This document shows, piece by piece, positions 36,690 to 45,641 of a DNA stretch of 64,000 bases. The notes below the pieces were generated by a model. It made no database searches and was not told the origin of the DNA. It saw only the letters and a program-made list of their open reading frames with translations. Each line of letters starts with the position of its first letter. Position 1 is the first letter of the stretch. Made by a program: the position numbers and the translations under genes. Source of the stretch: Cypionkella sp. Lineage in GTDB: Bacteria > Pseudomonadota > Alphaproteobacteria > Rhodobacterales > Rhodobacteraceae. The stretch lies in the NCBI RefSeq assembly GCF_030652235.1, contig NZ_JAUSBA010000022.1, forward strand, positions 1 through 64,000, in the 5' to 3' direction.

Positions 36690-37505
36690 ATGGCCGATCT
36701 ATTGCGTAAACCCAAGGGCACCTCAGGCAAGGTGCATGACATCACGCCCGAAAGCGCGGGTTGGGGCTATGTCGGTTTCGGTCTCTATCGTCTGCAACCG
36801 GGTGAAACCGCTGCCGAAGTCACTGGCGACCGCGAAGTCATCCTCGTGCTGGTCGAAGGCAAAGCCCAAATCCATGCCGCAGGCCAAGATTGGGGCGTGC
36901 TCGGCGACCGTATGGATGTGTTTGAGAAAACCCCACCGCATTGCCTGTATATCCCCAACGACTCTGATTGGTCTGCCACAGCCACCACCGCCTGTACCTT
37001 GGCGATCTGCACCGCCCCCGGCACATCCGGCCACAAGGCCGCGCAAATCGGCCCCGCTGGCATCACCCTGACCCAGCGTGGCACCGGCGCGAACACCCGT
37101 TTCATCAACAACATCGCGATGGAAGGCTTGGATGTGGCCGACAGCCTGCTGGTCACCGAAGTCTTCACGCCCTCCGGCAATTGGTCGTCCTATCCCAGCC
37201 ACCGTCACGACGAAGACGATTTCCCCCGCATGACCTATCTTGAGGAAAGCTATTACATGCGGCTGAACCCTGCGCAGGGTTTCGGCATCCAACGCGTCTA
37301 TACCGAAGATGGCAGCCTTGATGAGACGATGGCGGTGAAAAATCACGATGTCACCCTGGTGCCCAAGGGCCATCATCCTTGCGGGGCGCCTTACGGTTAT
37401 GAGATGTATTATCTGAACGTCATGGCAGGCCCCCGCCGCAACTGGCGGTTTCAGAACGACCCGGATCATGACTGGATCTATCAGCGCGACACCACTGCGG
37501 TCTAA
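36690..37505 (+). CDS. iolB: 5-deoxy-glucuronate isomerase
   Basis: IolB isomerises 5-deoxyglucuronate to 5-dehydro-2-deoxygluconate, the IolC substrate. The 271-residue bicupin protein has GWGYVGFGLYRLQPGETAAE, the metal-binding SSYPSHRHDEDDFPRMTYLEE (written here as its two halves, SSYPSHRHDED and DFPRMTYLEE), and CGAPYGYEMYYLNVMAGP near the end. GGGAGAAGAAC precedes the ATG. It is the last gene of the iol run; iolG (inositol dehydrogenase) and a transporter are not in the window. Confidence 0.93.
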   Translation: MADLLRKPKGTSGKVHDITPESAGWGYVGFGLYRLQPGETAAEVTGDREVILVLVEGKAQIHAAGQDWGVLGDRMDVFEKTPPHCLYIPNDSDWSATATTACTLAICTAPGTSGHKAAQIGPAGITLTQRGTGANTRFINNIAMEGLDVADSLLVTEVFTPSGNWSSYPSHRHDEDDFPRMTYLEESYYMRLNPAQGFGIQRVYTEDGSLDETMAVKNHDVTLVPKGHHPCGAPYGYEMYYLNVMAGPRRNWRFQNDPDHDWIYQRDTTAV

Positions 37506-37508
37506 ACC

Positions 37509-37868
37509 CTAGTATCGCGGCGCGTCCGATGTCAAAAGCTCCACCTGCATGGCGCCCTTGTAGCCGCGCAACTCGGCCTCGATCAATTGCGGTTTTGGCA
37601 GGCGAGGCGTCAGCACAAGGCAGCGGCCACAATAACCCAATGCGTTCAGCCGGGTCAGCACCACGATTGCATCCAAACTGGCGTTGAACAACGGAAACAC
37701 CACCAAATCGGGGGCGATACGGGCCAGTTCTTCCGGGCAAAGCTGCGTGAAGGGCAGCGAGAAGATCATCGCATCCTGCGACACCGGCACAGCCTCGCCC
37801 CCCGCCAGATACAGGATTCGGCGACTTGGCGGCTTTTGGTTTGGCAAAGGTTCCGTCTGCGGTGGCAC
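37509..37868 (-). CDS. Hypothetical protein, receiver-like fold suspected
   Basis: 119 residues from a GTG with GGGAGG six bases upstream; a TTG at 37916 would add 16 residues. The pattern RRILYLAGGEAVPV, LARIAPDLVVFPLFN, DAIVVLTRLNALGYCGRCLVLTP alternates short strands and helices like a degenerate response-regulator receiver, with no phospho-acceptor Asp in the usual context. I do not recognise a family. It converges on iolB with a 3-base gap and diverges from phoR. Confidence 0.55.
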   Translation of the reverse strand: MPPQTEPLPNQKPPSRRILYLAGGEAVPVSQDAMIFSLPFTQLCPEELARIAPDLVVFPLFNASLDAIVVLTRLNALGYCGRCLVLTPRLPKPQLIEAELRGYKGAMQVELLTSDAPRY

Positions 37869-38059
37869 ACCCGCCTCCCACTGTTTTTTTGCGCTTGCGG
37901 GGAAAATACGCGTCAATCACATGCGCCTCTACACCCGAAGCGCGAATTTTCGTTACGACAATCACCTAATGTTATGCAACCCCGGCCGCTTCGGCAAGCT
38001 CGAACTGGCATGATCAGGGACGGCGGGGTAAAGATTGGCAAAGCGCAAAGGGCCGGGTG

Positions 38060-39088
38060 ATGGATCAAGAAGCCACTAAAGCATTGCTGGGCGGGCTGCC
38101 GCTGCCAGTGATCCTGATCGCGTCAGATGAGCGGATCGTGCAGGCCAATGCGCCCGCCGTGGCGCTGTTTGGTGCGGCGATCTTGGACCGGCACCATGCG
38201 CTCAGCTTTCGGCAGCCCGAGTTTTTGCGCGCGATTGCGGCAGTGATGCAGCACGCCGAGACTGGTCGGGTGCGCCTGACCCTCGCCGGGGCCGCGCAGG
38301 ACACCACCTACGAGGTTTCTGTCAGCCCGGTGCCGCAGGGTGTGCTCTGCGCCTTCGAGGATCGCTCGGCATGGGAGCAGATGGATCTGATGCGCCGCGA
38401 TTTTGTCGCCAACGTCAGCCACGAGCTGCGCACGCCGCTGACCGCCTTACTGGGCTTTATCGAAACCCTGCGCGGCCCGGCTCGCAATGATGCCCCGGCC
38501 CGCGAACGGTTCCTTGGCATCATGGCAAGTGAAGCCGAGCGGATGAACCGTCTGGTGCGCGATCTGCTGCACCTTAGCCGAGTCGAGTCTGAAGAACGCG
38601 TGCAGCCCTCGGATGAGGTTGATATTGCAGCACTTTTACGCAGATCGGTGGCCAGCCTGCGCCCGGTTGCCGAAGCTGCGCGCGTCACAATCTGCATCGA
38701 GGGCGCCGATCAAACGATGACCATCCGCGCCGATGCCGATCAGATGACGCAGGTGCTGACCAACCTTGTCGAGAATGCGGTGAAATACGGCAGCCCAGCG
38801 GGGGCAGAGGTGCGCATCGCCTTGACCCTTGAGAAAGGCCCGCGCGGCCAGCAGTTGCGCCTGTCCGTCACCGACCAAGGCGAAGGCATTGATCCGTTCC
38901 ATATCCCGCGCCTGACCGAACGCTTCTACCGCGTCGACGGCCACCGCTCGCGCGAAAAGGGCGGCACCGGATTGGGCCTCGCCATCGTCAAACACATAGT
39001 CAATCGCCACCGGGGTAGGCTGGTGATCGAAAGTGCCAAAGGCAAAGGCAGCCGATTCTCGGTGCTGTTGCCGTACGAGGCGCGCTGA
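38060..39088 (+). CDS. phoR: Phosphate regulon sensor histidine kinase PhoR
   Basis: 342 residues: a PAS-like domain (about 8-110), the dimerisation/H-box FVANVSHELRTPLTALLGF (His near 123), and the HATPase with NLVENAVKYG, VTDQGEGID and GGTGLGLAIVKHIVNRH. It would phosphorylate PhoB. No membrane helix is present, unlike E. coli PhoR, so it should be soluble or held at the membrane by the Pst/PhoU complex. The ATG at 38060 follows AAAGGG. It precedes pstS by 220 bases holding a Pho box, so it has a separate promoter from the pst genes. Confidence 0.9.
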   Translation: MDQEATKALLGGLPLPVILIASDERIVQANAPAVALFGAAILDRHHALSFRQPEFLRAIAAVMQHAETGRVRLTLAGAAQDTTYEVSVSPVPQGVLCAFEDRSAWEQMDLMRRDFVANVSHELRTPLTALLGFIETLRGPARNDAPARERFLGIMASEAERMNRLVRDLLHLSRVESEERVQPSDEVDIAALLRRSVASLRPVAEAARVTICIEGADQTMTIRADADQMTQVLTNLVENAVKYGSPAGAEVRIALTLEKGPRGQQLRLSVTDQGEGIDPFHIPRLTERFYRVDGHRSREKGGTGLGLAIVKHIVNRHRGRLVIESAKGKGSRFSVLLPYEAR

Positions 39089-39119
39089 CCAGGATTGCGC
39101 GAGAAGGGCTTTCCTACGG

Positions 39120-39142
39120 GCCTAAATACTCCTGCCGGAGGC
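39120..39142 (-). repeat. Intergenic repeat, copy 2 (inverted)
   Basis: The plus strand reads GCCTAAATACTCCTGCCGG then AGGC, the inverse of the 1722-1753 repeat with one mismatch. It sits 31 bases after phoR. Confidence 0.6.
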
Positions 39143-39197
39143 TCCCCCACCTCGTCATGCGCCCTATTTCTGACCATTTCACCCCAGCCCCTCCATC

Positions 39198-39226
39198 CTG
39201 TCATATATTCGTTACAAAACTGTCGC
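39198..39226 (+). promoter_or_regulatory. Pho box before pstS
   Basis: Three 7-bp units spaced 11 bases apart: CTGTCAT (39198), TCGTTAC (39209) and CTGTCGC (39220), separated by AT-rich 4-mers. This is the PhoB direct-repeat layout. TAGGAT at 39234 is a possible -10. It is 82 bases before the pstS ATG. Confidence 0.75.
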
Positions 39227-39308
39227 AAAACCATAGGATAACCTGCCTAGACGGGGCGGTGAAGGGCAGGCCATCCGGGCAGCCCTCGGGAATTAACTGG
39301 AGAGCACA

Positions 39309-40364
39309 ATGTCTCTGATCAAACTGATCCCTTCTGCTGTGGCGATTCTTGCCGCTACGACCGTCATCGCCTCGGCGCGTGACCAGCTGCAAATCTCGGG
39401 TTCTTCGACCGTGCTGCCGTACTCGACCATCGTGGCCGAAGCGTTTGGCGAAAACGGCGATTTCAAAACGCCTGTCGTTGAAGGCGGCGGTTCGGGCGCA
39501 GGCCGTAAGAAGCTTTGCGAAGGTGTTGGCGAAGCCACCATCGACATCGCGAACTCGTCCTCGCGCATCAGCCAGTCCGACATCGACCTGTGCAACACCA
39601 ATGGCGTCACCGACATCATGGAAGTGCGCATCGGCTATGATGGCATCGTGTTTGCCTCCGACATCAACGGCCCGGATTTCGTGCTGACCCCGGTTGACGT
39701 GTTCAACGCCATCGGCGGCACCGTTGTCAAAGACGGCGCTCTGGTCGCCAACACCGCCAAGACCTGGGCTGACGCCAATGCGTCGTTGCCAGCTCAAGAC
39801 ATTCTGGCCTTCATCCCCGGCACCAAGCACGGCACGCGCGAAGTGTTCGACACCAAGGTCCTGCTGGAAGGTTGCAAAACCGCCGGCGCTTATGATCTGT
39901 TCTTGGCTGCTTCCACCGAAGCTGATGACGGTGCCAAGAAAAAAGACGCTGAAAAGCAGTGCTTCACCACCCGGACGGATGGCACTTCGGTCGACATCGA
40001 CGGCGACTACACTGAAACCCTGTCGCGCATCGCGGCCAACAAGAACGCCATGGGCGTGTTCGGCCTGTCGTTTTACGAGAACAACACCGACAAGCTGAAA
40101 GTTGCCACCATGAACGGCATCAGCCCAAGCGTGGAGACGATCTCGAAGGGCGAATACCCAGTGTCGCGCCCGCTCTACTTCTACGTCAAGAAAGCCCATA
40201 TCGGCGTGATCCCCGGCCTGAAAGAATACATCGCCTTCTTCGTGTCCGATGAAATGGCTGGCCCGGGTGGCAAATTGGCAGATTACGGTCTGGTTCCTGA
40301 TCCGGAACTGGCAGCAACCCAGTCGGCTGTTGAAGCCGAAACCGTAATGGGTCCGTTGCAGTAA
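39309..40364 (+). CDS. pstS: Phosphate ABC transporter substrate-binding protein
   Basis: PstS captures phosphate in the periplasm for PstCAB. 351 residues: a signal peptide (about 1-23, ending IASA), QISGSSTVLPYSTIVAEAF, EGGGSGAGRKKLC and IANSSSRISQSD in the phosphate-binding cleft. GGAGAGCACA precedes the ATG. A Pho box lies upstream, and a strong hairpin separates it from pstC, which should let it be made in excess. Confidence 0.94.
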   Translation: MSLIKLIPSAVAILAATTVIASARDQLQISGSSTVLPYSTIVAEAFGENGDFKTPVVEGGGSGAGRKKLCEGVGEATIDIANSSSRISQSDIDLCNTNGVTDIMEVRIGYDGIVFASDINGPDFVLTPVDVFNAIGGTVVKDGALVANTAKTWADANASLPAQDILAFIPGTKHGTREVFDTKVLLEGCKTAGAYDLFLAASTEADDGAKKKDAEKQCFTTRTDGTSVDIDGDYTETLSRIAANKNAMGVFGLSFYENNTDKLKVATMNGISPSVETISKGEYPVSRPLYFYVKKAHIGVIPGLKEYIAFFVSDEMAGPGGKLADYGLVPDPELAATQSAVEAETVMGPLQ

Positions 40365-40375
40365 GACTTAGAAAG

Positions 40376-40399
40376 GCGGCGCGAGATTTCTCGCGCCGC
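40376..40399 (+). terminator. Intercistronic hairpin pstS-pstC
   Basis: GCGGCGCGAGA-TT-TCTCGCGCCGC is an 11-bp perfect stem 12 bases past the pstS stop. It probably stabilises the pstS 3' end and lets only part of transcription into pstC. Confidence 0.65.
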
Positions 40400-40440
40400 T
40401 TGTCTCTTCAGCGCCTGTCCCTCTCATTGGTAGGATCCCC

Positions 40441-41889
40441 ATGAGCATCGGCCTTCTCTCTTTGATTATTCTCGTCCTTGCCGCCCTGGGCTATGTTATT
40501 GGCCGCCGCAAGGCTGTCGGCCAAGTCGAAGGCGACATTCGCAAATTGCATTCCCTGCCGCCGTTTTATGGCCGCATCACCGCTTTGCTCACCGCTGTGC
40601 CTGCGTTCTTTCTGATCGCCGCATGGCTTTTGGCGCAACCTTTGTTTCTGGAAAACAAAGCGATCAGCTTGATCGACCCTGCAGAGCTGCCCGCAGGCAA
40701 ATCGGCAGAACTGATGATGGCCGATGTCCGCCGCGTGGCCGCTGGCCTGAACATGTTGGAAGCGCGCGGCGATGAAGTCGGCCCCTTGCTCGCCAGCCCA
40801 ACCGCGCTGAAAACCGCATTGAATGGTGCGGGAGTGGTGCTTGAAACCGAACCCACGCCCTCAACTCTCGCCGCAACGGCGGCTTTGCGTGACGCAGGCG
40901 ATACCTCTCGCCTTGCCATGACGGGGGCCGCGCTTTTGCTGGCGCTGGCTGGTCTGGCCTTCGGCTTCAGTCGCATCAACCCCGAATACCGTGCCCGCAA
41001 TGCCACCGAGCAATTTGCGATGTGGCTGCTGATGACCTCAAGCCTGATCGCGGTGCTGACAACGGTGGGCATCGTTGGCTCCTTGCTGTTCGAGTCGATC
41101 CACTTCTTTCGCCTCTACCCTGCATCCGAGTTCTTCTTCTCAACCACTTGGAAGCCGCAGTTCGGCGGCGGCTCCAGCCTTGGCATCCTGCCGCTCTTGT
41201 GGGGCACACTCTATGTCTCGGTGATCGCTCTTGTCGTCGCTGTGCCAATTGGCCTGATGTCCGCGATTTATCTTGCCGAATACGCCTCACGCTCGACCCG
41301 CGCTTGGGTGAAACCCGCCATCGAAATCCTCGCGGGTATCCCAACCATCGTTTACGGCCTGTTCGCGCTGATCACCGTCGGCCCCTTGCTGCGCGATTAC
41401 TTTGCCTCGCCGCTTGGCCTTGGCACCTCGTCGTCCTCGGTGATGACCGCTGGCCTTGTGATGGGCATTATGGTGATCCCCTTCGTCTCATCTTTGTCCG
41501 ACGACATTATCAACGCCGTACCGCAGTCTTTGCGCGATGGCTCGCTCGGCCTGGGCGCCACCCCGTCTGAAACCATCAAACAGGTGGTGATCCCCGCAGC
41601 GCTTCCTGGCATTGTCGGTGCAGTCTTGCTGGCAGCCTCCCGCGCGATTGGCGAAACCATGATCGTCGTCTTGGGGGCAGGGGCAGCCGCCCAACTCTCG
41701 ATGAACCCGTTCGAGGCGATGACGACGGTGACCGTGAAAATCGTCAGCCAGTTGACCGGCGATACCGAATTCGCCAGCCCAGAAACCTTGGTCGCCTTCG
41801 CTTTGGGTCTGACATTGTTCTGCCTGACCTTGGCCTTGAACATCATCGCCCTCGTGATTGTGCGTAAATACCGGGAGCAATACGAATGA
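40441..41889 (+). CDS. pstC: Phosphate ABC transporter permease PstC
   Basis: 482 residues. Two N-terminal helices and a periplasmic segment (to about 200) form the extra domain typical of alphaproteobacterial PstC, then the BPD transporter core with GILPLLWGTLYVSVIALVVA, the EILAGIPTIVYGLFAL segment and the coupling loop LGATPSETIKQVVIPAALPG. It forms the membrane channel with PstA. AGGATCCCC precedes the ATG; the end overlaps pstA by four bases. Confidence 0.93.
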   Translation: MSIGLLSLIILVLAALGYVIGRRKAVGQVEGDIRKLHSLPPFYGRITALLTAVPAFFLIAAWLLAQPLFLENKAISLIDPAELPAGKSAELMMADVRRVAAGLNMLEARGDEVGPLLASPTALKTALNGAGVVLETEPTPSTLAATAALRDAGDTSRLAMTGAALLLALAGLAFGFSRINPEYRARNATEQFAMWLLMTSSLIAVLTTVGIVGSLLFESIHFFRLYPASEFFFSTTWKPQFGGGSSLGILPLLWGTLYVSVIALVVAVPIGLMSAIYLAEYASRSTRAWVKPAIEILAGIPTIVYGLFALITVGPLLRDYFASPLGLGTSSSSVMTAGLVMGIMVIPFVSSLSDDIINAVPQSLRDGSLGLGATPSETIKQVVIPAALPGIVGAVLLAASRAIGETMIVVLGAGAAAQLSMNPFEAMTTVTVKIVSQLTGDTEFASPETLVAFALGLTLFCLTLALNIIALVIVRKYREQYE

Positions 41890-43238
41890 CAGCCCGCCCG
41901 CTGAACCCCCGCGCAGCGCTTGACACCCGCGAGTCGCTGCTGGTGCAAGACCCGCGCACCAAAGCCCGCAACGCCACCGAGAAACGCTTCCGCGCCTATG
42001 GCCTAACGGCCATTGTTGTAGCCCTTCTCGCGCTGGTCTGGCTGCTGGTCTCGATCTTCGGAAACGGTCTGCCTGCCTTCCGCCAAACCTTCATGACCTT
42101 CCCGGTGACGCTGGATGCAGCCCTGCTGGACAAGGGCGGCAAACGCGATCCGGCTGATCTGGCGAAGGCTACAACGTTCACCTATGGCAAGGTGCTGGCC
42201 ACCTCGCTTGGGGCCGAAGTCACCGCGAAAGGCATCGACCTTGGCGCGGTGCAGCCCAAAGATCTGATCAAAATGATCTCCGAGGAATCCCCGGCGACCT
42301 TGCGCAACCTTGTGCTGGCCGATCCGTCTTTGATCGGCACCACCATCGATTTTACCGTTCTGGCCTCGGGCCGCATCGACGGCTACTACAAAGGCCGTGT
42401 GACGATGGAATCGGCGGCATTGGACAAAAACATCTCGCCTGACCAACTTGCTTTGGCAGATCGGCTGAAAACCGCAGGCGTGCTTGGCATGAAGTTCAAC
42501 GCGGGCTTCCTCACGATGCCCGACGCGTCGGACAAACGCCCCGAAGCCGCAGGGCTTGGCGTTGCCATCGTAGGCTCGCTTTACATGATGTTCGTCGTGC
42601 TGATCCTCGCACTGCCGATCGGCGTCGCCACCTCCGTCTATCTGGAAGAGTTTGCCCCGCAAAACAAGTTCACCGACTTGATTGAGGTCAACATCGCCAA
42701 CCTCGCTGCTGTGCCCTCTATCGTCTATGGCATCCTCGGTTTGGCGATTTTCATCAACTTTGCAGGTCTACCGCAATCCGCCCCCATCGTCGGCGGTCTG
42801 GTGCTGACCCTGATGACCCTGCCGCGGATCATCATTCCGACGCGCGCAGCCCTCAAGGCCGTGCCGCCCAGCATAAGGGACGCGGCCCTCGGCGTGGGCG
42901 CAAGCCGCCTGCAAACCATCACCCACCATGTGCTGCCGCTCGCGATGCCCGGCATCTTGACCGGCACCATCATCGGCCTCGCGCAAGCCTTGGGCGAAAC
43001 TGCCCCGCTCTTGCTGATCGGCATGGTCGCCTTCGTGCGTGACTTCCCCGGTGCCCCGCCCGACGGCCTGTTCGACCCCGCCGCGGCTCTGCCTGTGCAA
43101 ATCTACAACTGGACCCAACGCGGCGACCCCGGCTTTGTCGAACGCGCCTCTGGGGCCATCATCGTGCTGCTGGTCTTCCTGATCGCAATGAACGCCGTGG
43201 CGATCTACTTCCGCCGCAAATTTGAACGCCGCTGGTAA
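41886..43238 (+). CDS. pstA: Phosphate ABC transporter permease PstA
   Basis: 450 residues, longer than the E. coli protein because of an N-terminal DUF3333 region (about 20-210, one helix plus a periplasmic part). The permease core contains [38 protein letters not shown] and the coupling loop [25 protein letters not shown] overlaps the pstC stop. pstB follows after 11 bases. Confidence 0.93.
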   Translation: MTARPLNPRAALDTRESLLVQDPRTKARNATEKRFRAYGLTAIVVALLALVWLLVSIFGNGLPAFRQTFMTFPVTLDAALLDKGGKRDPADLAKATTFTYGKVLATSLGAEVTAKGIDLGAVQPKDLIKMISEESPATLRNLVLADPSLIGTTIDFTVLASGRIDGYYKGRVTMESAALDKNISPDQLALADRLKTAGVLGMKFNAGFLTMPDASDKRPEAAGLGVAIVGSLYMMFVVLILALPIGVATSVYLEEFAPQNKFTDLIEVNIANLAAVPSIVYGILGLAIFINFAGLPQSAPIVGGLVLTLMTLPRIIIPTRAALKAVPPSIRDAALGVGASRLQTITHHVLPLAMPGILTGTIIGLAQALGETAPLLLIGMVAFVRDFPGAPPDGLFDPAAALPVQIYNWTQRGDPGFVERASGAIIVLLVFLIAMNAVAIYFRRKFERRW

Positions 43239-43249
43239 GGGAAAATCAC

Positions 43250-44044
43250 ATGAAAGACCAAAGATTGGAGACCCGCGTGGACACCCAGACCATCAAGATT
43301 GAGGCCCGCAAGGCGCAGGTCTATTACGGCACCAACCACGCCATCATAGACGTCGATGTTGACATCATGGACAAGACGGTAACGGCTTTCATCGGCCCGT
43401 CGGGTTGCGGCAAATCCACCTTCCTGCGCTGTTTGAACCGGATGAACGACACCATCCCGTCCTGCCGGGTTGAGGGCAGCATCACGTTGGAAGGTGAAAA
43501 CATCTACGACCCCCGCGTCGATCCGGTGCAACTGCGCGCCCGCATCGGTATGGTGTTCCAAAAGCCAAATCCGTTCCCGAAGTCGATCTATGACAACGTC
43601 GCTTATGGACCAAAAATCCACGGCTTAACCCGCAACAAGGCCGAACTCGACGAAGTGGTCGAGACCTGCCTGCGCAAGGCAGCCCTGTGGAATGAGGTGA
43701 AAGACCGCCTGCAATCCCCGGGTACCGGGCTTTCGGGTGGCCAACAACAGCGCCTGTGCATCGCCCGCGCCATCGCGACCTCGCCCGAGGTTCTGCTGAT
43801 GGACGAGCCTTGCTCGGCGCTTGATCCGATTGCCACCGCACAGGTCGAAGAACTGATCGACGAGTTGCGCAGCCAATTCTCGGTGGTCATCGTCACCCAC
43901 TCGATGCAGCAAGCAGCCAGGGTCAGCCAACGCACCGCGTTCTTCCACCTCGGCTACCTTGTCGAATTTGGCGAAACCGGGCAGATCTTTACCAATCCGA
44001 AAGATCCGCGCACGGAATCCTATATCTCTGGCCGGATCGGTTAA
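43250..44044 (+). CDS. pstB: Phosphate ABC transporter ATPase PstB
   Basis: 264 residues. Walker [10 protein letters not shown] (about 50), [20 protein letters not shown] (family hallmark), signature [16 protein letters not shown] (about 160), Walker [13 protein letters not shown] and the H-loop [10 protein letters not shown]. It powers PstCA. A later in-frame methionine, after the first 30 residues, is less likely as the start because AAGGGAAAATCAC lies before the first. Confidence 0.95.
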   Translation: MKDQRLETRVDTQTIKIEARKAQVYYGTNHAIIDVDVDIMDKTVTAFIGPSGCGKSTFLRCLNRMNDTIPSCRVEGSITLEGENIYDPRVDPVQLRARIGMVFQKPNPFPKSIYDNVAYGPKIHGLTRNKAELDEVVETCLRKAALWNEVKDRLQSPGTGLSGGQQQRLCIARAIATSPEVLLMDEPCSALDPIATAQVEELIDELRSQFSVVIVTHSMQQAARVSQRTAFFHLGYLVEFGETGQIFTNPKDPRTESYISGRIG

Positions 44045-44055
44045 GGAAGAAACAC

Positions 44056-44760
44056 ATGTTGAATGATCCCCATATCGCCTCGGTTTTCGACCGTGATCTT
44101 GAAGCGGTGCAAGCCATGATCATGAAAATGGGCGGGCTTGTTGAAGCCGCCCTGTCCGATGCCGCCAAGGCGCTGGACACCCAGGACGAAAGCCTCGCCG
44201 AACGGGTGCGCAACAACGACACCGCGATTGATCAACTGGAAGAATTGATCAACACCGAATGTGCCCGGCTGATCGCTTTGCGCGCGCCGATTGCCACCGA
44301 TCTGCGCACCGTGCTGACCGTGATGAAAATCGCCTCCAGCCTCGAGCGTTGCGGCGACTATGCCAAAAACCTTGCCAAACGCGCGCTGGTGCTGAACGCG
44401 ATGACGCCAATTCCGGGTGCCGCAGGCTCGATCCGCCGCATGGCGCGTCAGGTTGGTCTGTTGCTGAAGGACGCGCTCGATGCCTTCGTGTCGCGCGATG
44501 CGGGCCTTGCGGCCGAAGTGCGCCTGCGCGATGAAGAAGTCGATCAGATGTATAACGCTTTGTTCCGCGAATTCCTGACCCATATGATGGAAGACACCCG
44601 CAACATCTCGGCCTGTATGCACCTGCATTTCATCGCCAAAAACATCGAACGCGTTGGCGACCATGCCACCACCATCGCCGAACAGGTGATCTACCTGACC
44701 ACCGGATCGCTGCCCGATGAGGCCCGCCCGAAAGCCGAACTTGCTGGGGGTAATGCCTGA
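44056..44760 (+). CDS. phoU: Phosphate signalling protein PhoU
   Basis: 234 residues forming two three-helix bundles, each with the PhoU metal-binding pattern (LRTVLTVMKIASSLERCGDYAKNLA, written as LRTVLTVMKIASSLE and RCGDYAKNLA, and HFIAKNIERVGDHATTIAEQ). It links Pst transport activity to PhoR and keeps the regulon off when phosphate is ample. AAGGAAGAAAC precedes the ATG, and its stop overlaps phoB (TGATG). Confidence 0.95.
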   Translation: MLNDPHIASVFDRDLEAVQAMIMKMGGLVEAALSDAAKALDTQDESLAERVRNNDTAIDQLEELINTECARLIALRAPIATDLRTVLTVMKIASSLERCGDYAKNLAKRALVLNAMTPIPGAAGSIRRMARQVGLLLKDALDAFVSRDAGLAAEVRLRDEEVDQMYNALFREFLTHMMEDTRNISACMHLHFIAKNIERVGDHATTIAEQVIYLTTGSLPDEARPKAELAGGNA

Positions 44761-45446
44761 TGGCACCGCGGCCATCGGTTCTGCTGGTCGAGGATGAACC
44801 AGCACAACGCGCAGTCCTGTCCTATAACCTTGAAGCCGAAGGCTTCGAGGTGCGCACCGCAGACAACGGCGAAGACGCACTGGCTTTGATCGGCGAGGAA
44901 GCCCCCGATCTGATCCTGCTCGACTGGATGATGCCGCATGTCTCTGGCATCGAAGTCTGCCGCCGCCTGAAAGCCCGCCCCGAAACCCGTGGCATCCCGA
45001 TCATCATGCTGTCGGCACGCTCGGAAGAAGTCGATAAGGTGCGCGGCTTGGAAACCGGGGCGGATGATTACGTCATCAAACCCTATTCCGTGGTCGAGCT
45101 GATGGCCCGCCTGCGCGCACAACTGCGCCGCGTGCGTCCCGCCACCGCAGGGTTGCTGCTGGAATGGGGCGACATTCGCCTCGATACCGAAACCCACCGC
45201 GTCTACCGCAGCGATAAAGTTCTGAAACTTGGCCCCACCGAGTTTCGCCTGCTGGCCACTTTTATGGAAAAGCCGGGCAGGGTGTTCTCGCGTGAAAGCC
45301 TGCTCGACCGCGTCTGGGGCCGCGATATCTACGTCGATACGCGCACGGTAGACGTTCACATTGGCCGCCTGCGCAAATCGCTCTGCACCTTTGGCGGCGA
45401 CGACCCTTTGCGCACGGTGCGCGGCGCGGGCTATGCGCTGGGGTGA
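44760..45446 (+). CDS. phoB: Phosphate regulon response regulator PhoB
   Basis: 228 residues: a receiver domain with LVEDEP, LILLDWMMP (phospho-acceptor Asp near 54) and YVIKPYS, then an OmpR-type winged helix from about 130 (LGPTEFRLLATFMEKPGRVFSRE, written in parts LGPTEFRLLATF and PGRVFSRE; recognition segment VDTRTVDVHIGRLRKSL). It binds Pho boxes such as that before pstS. It is translationally coupled to phoU, while its kinase gene phoR is at the other end of the cluster. Confidence 0.95.
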   Translation: MAPRPSVLLVEDEPAQRAVLSYNLEAEGFEVRTADNGEDALALIGEEAPDLILLDWMMPHVSGIEVCRRLKARPETRGIPIIMLSARSEEVDKVRGLETGADDYVIKPYSVVELMARLRAQLRRVRPATAGLLLEWGDIRLDTETHRVYRSDKVLKLGPTEFRLLATFMEKPGRVFSRESLLDRVWGRDIYVDTRTVDVHIGRLRKSLCTFGGDDPLRTVRGAGYALG

Positions 45447-45519
45447 AATCGCGGGCCAAACCCCGAATTGGCCTATCGCTTCGCATATAATTTCTCATTG
45501 GTATAAATATTCCGGGGGG

Positions 45520-45537
45520 CCGGGGGCTGGCCCCCGG
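45520..45537. terminator. GC hairpin after phoB
   Basis: CCGGGGGC-TG-GCCCCCGG is a perfect 8-bp stem 74 bases after phoB. It follows TAAATATTCCGGGG, a context also seen before the 58605 hairpin (ATATCCCGGGG). Confidence 0.55.
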
Positions 45538-45615
45538 TCCGACGCATCATCGGCGAAACCTTAACAATCCCTTACCGCTGCCCCATAACCCCCTGATTTC
45601 GCTAACCCCAAAAAC

Positions 45616-45632
45616 GGTCCCAACTCGGGACC
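45616..45632 (-). terminator. Rho-independent terminator of the nucleoside hydrolase gene
   Basis: On the minus strand GGTCCC-GAGTT-GGGACC is followed directly by GTTTTT, ten bases past the stop. Confidence 0.7.
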
Positions 45633-45641
45633 GCGCTAATT

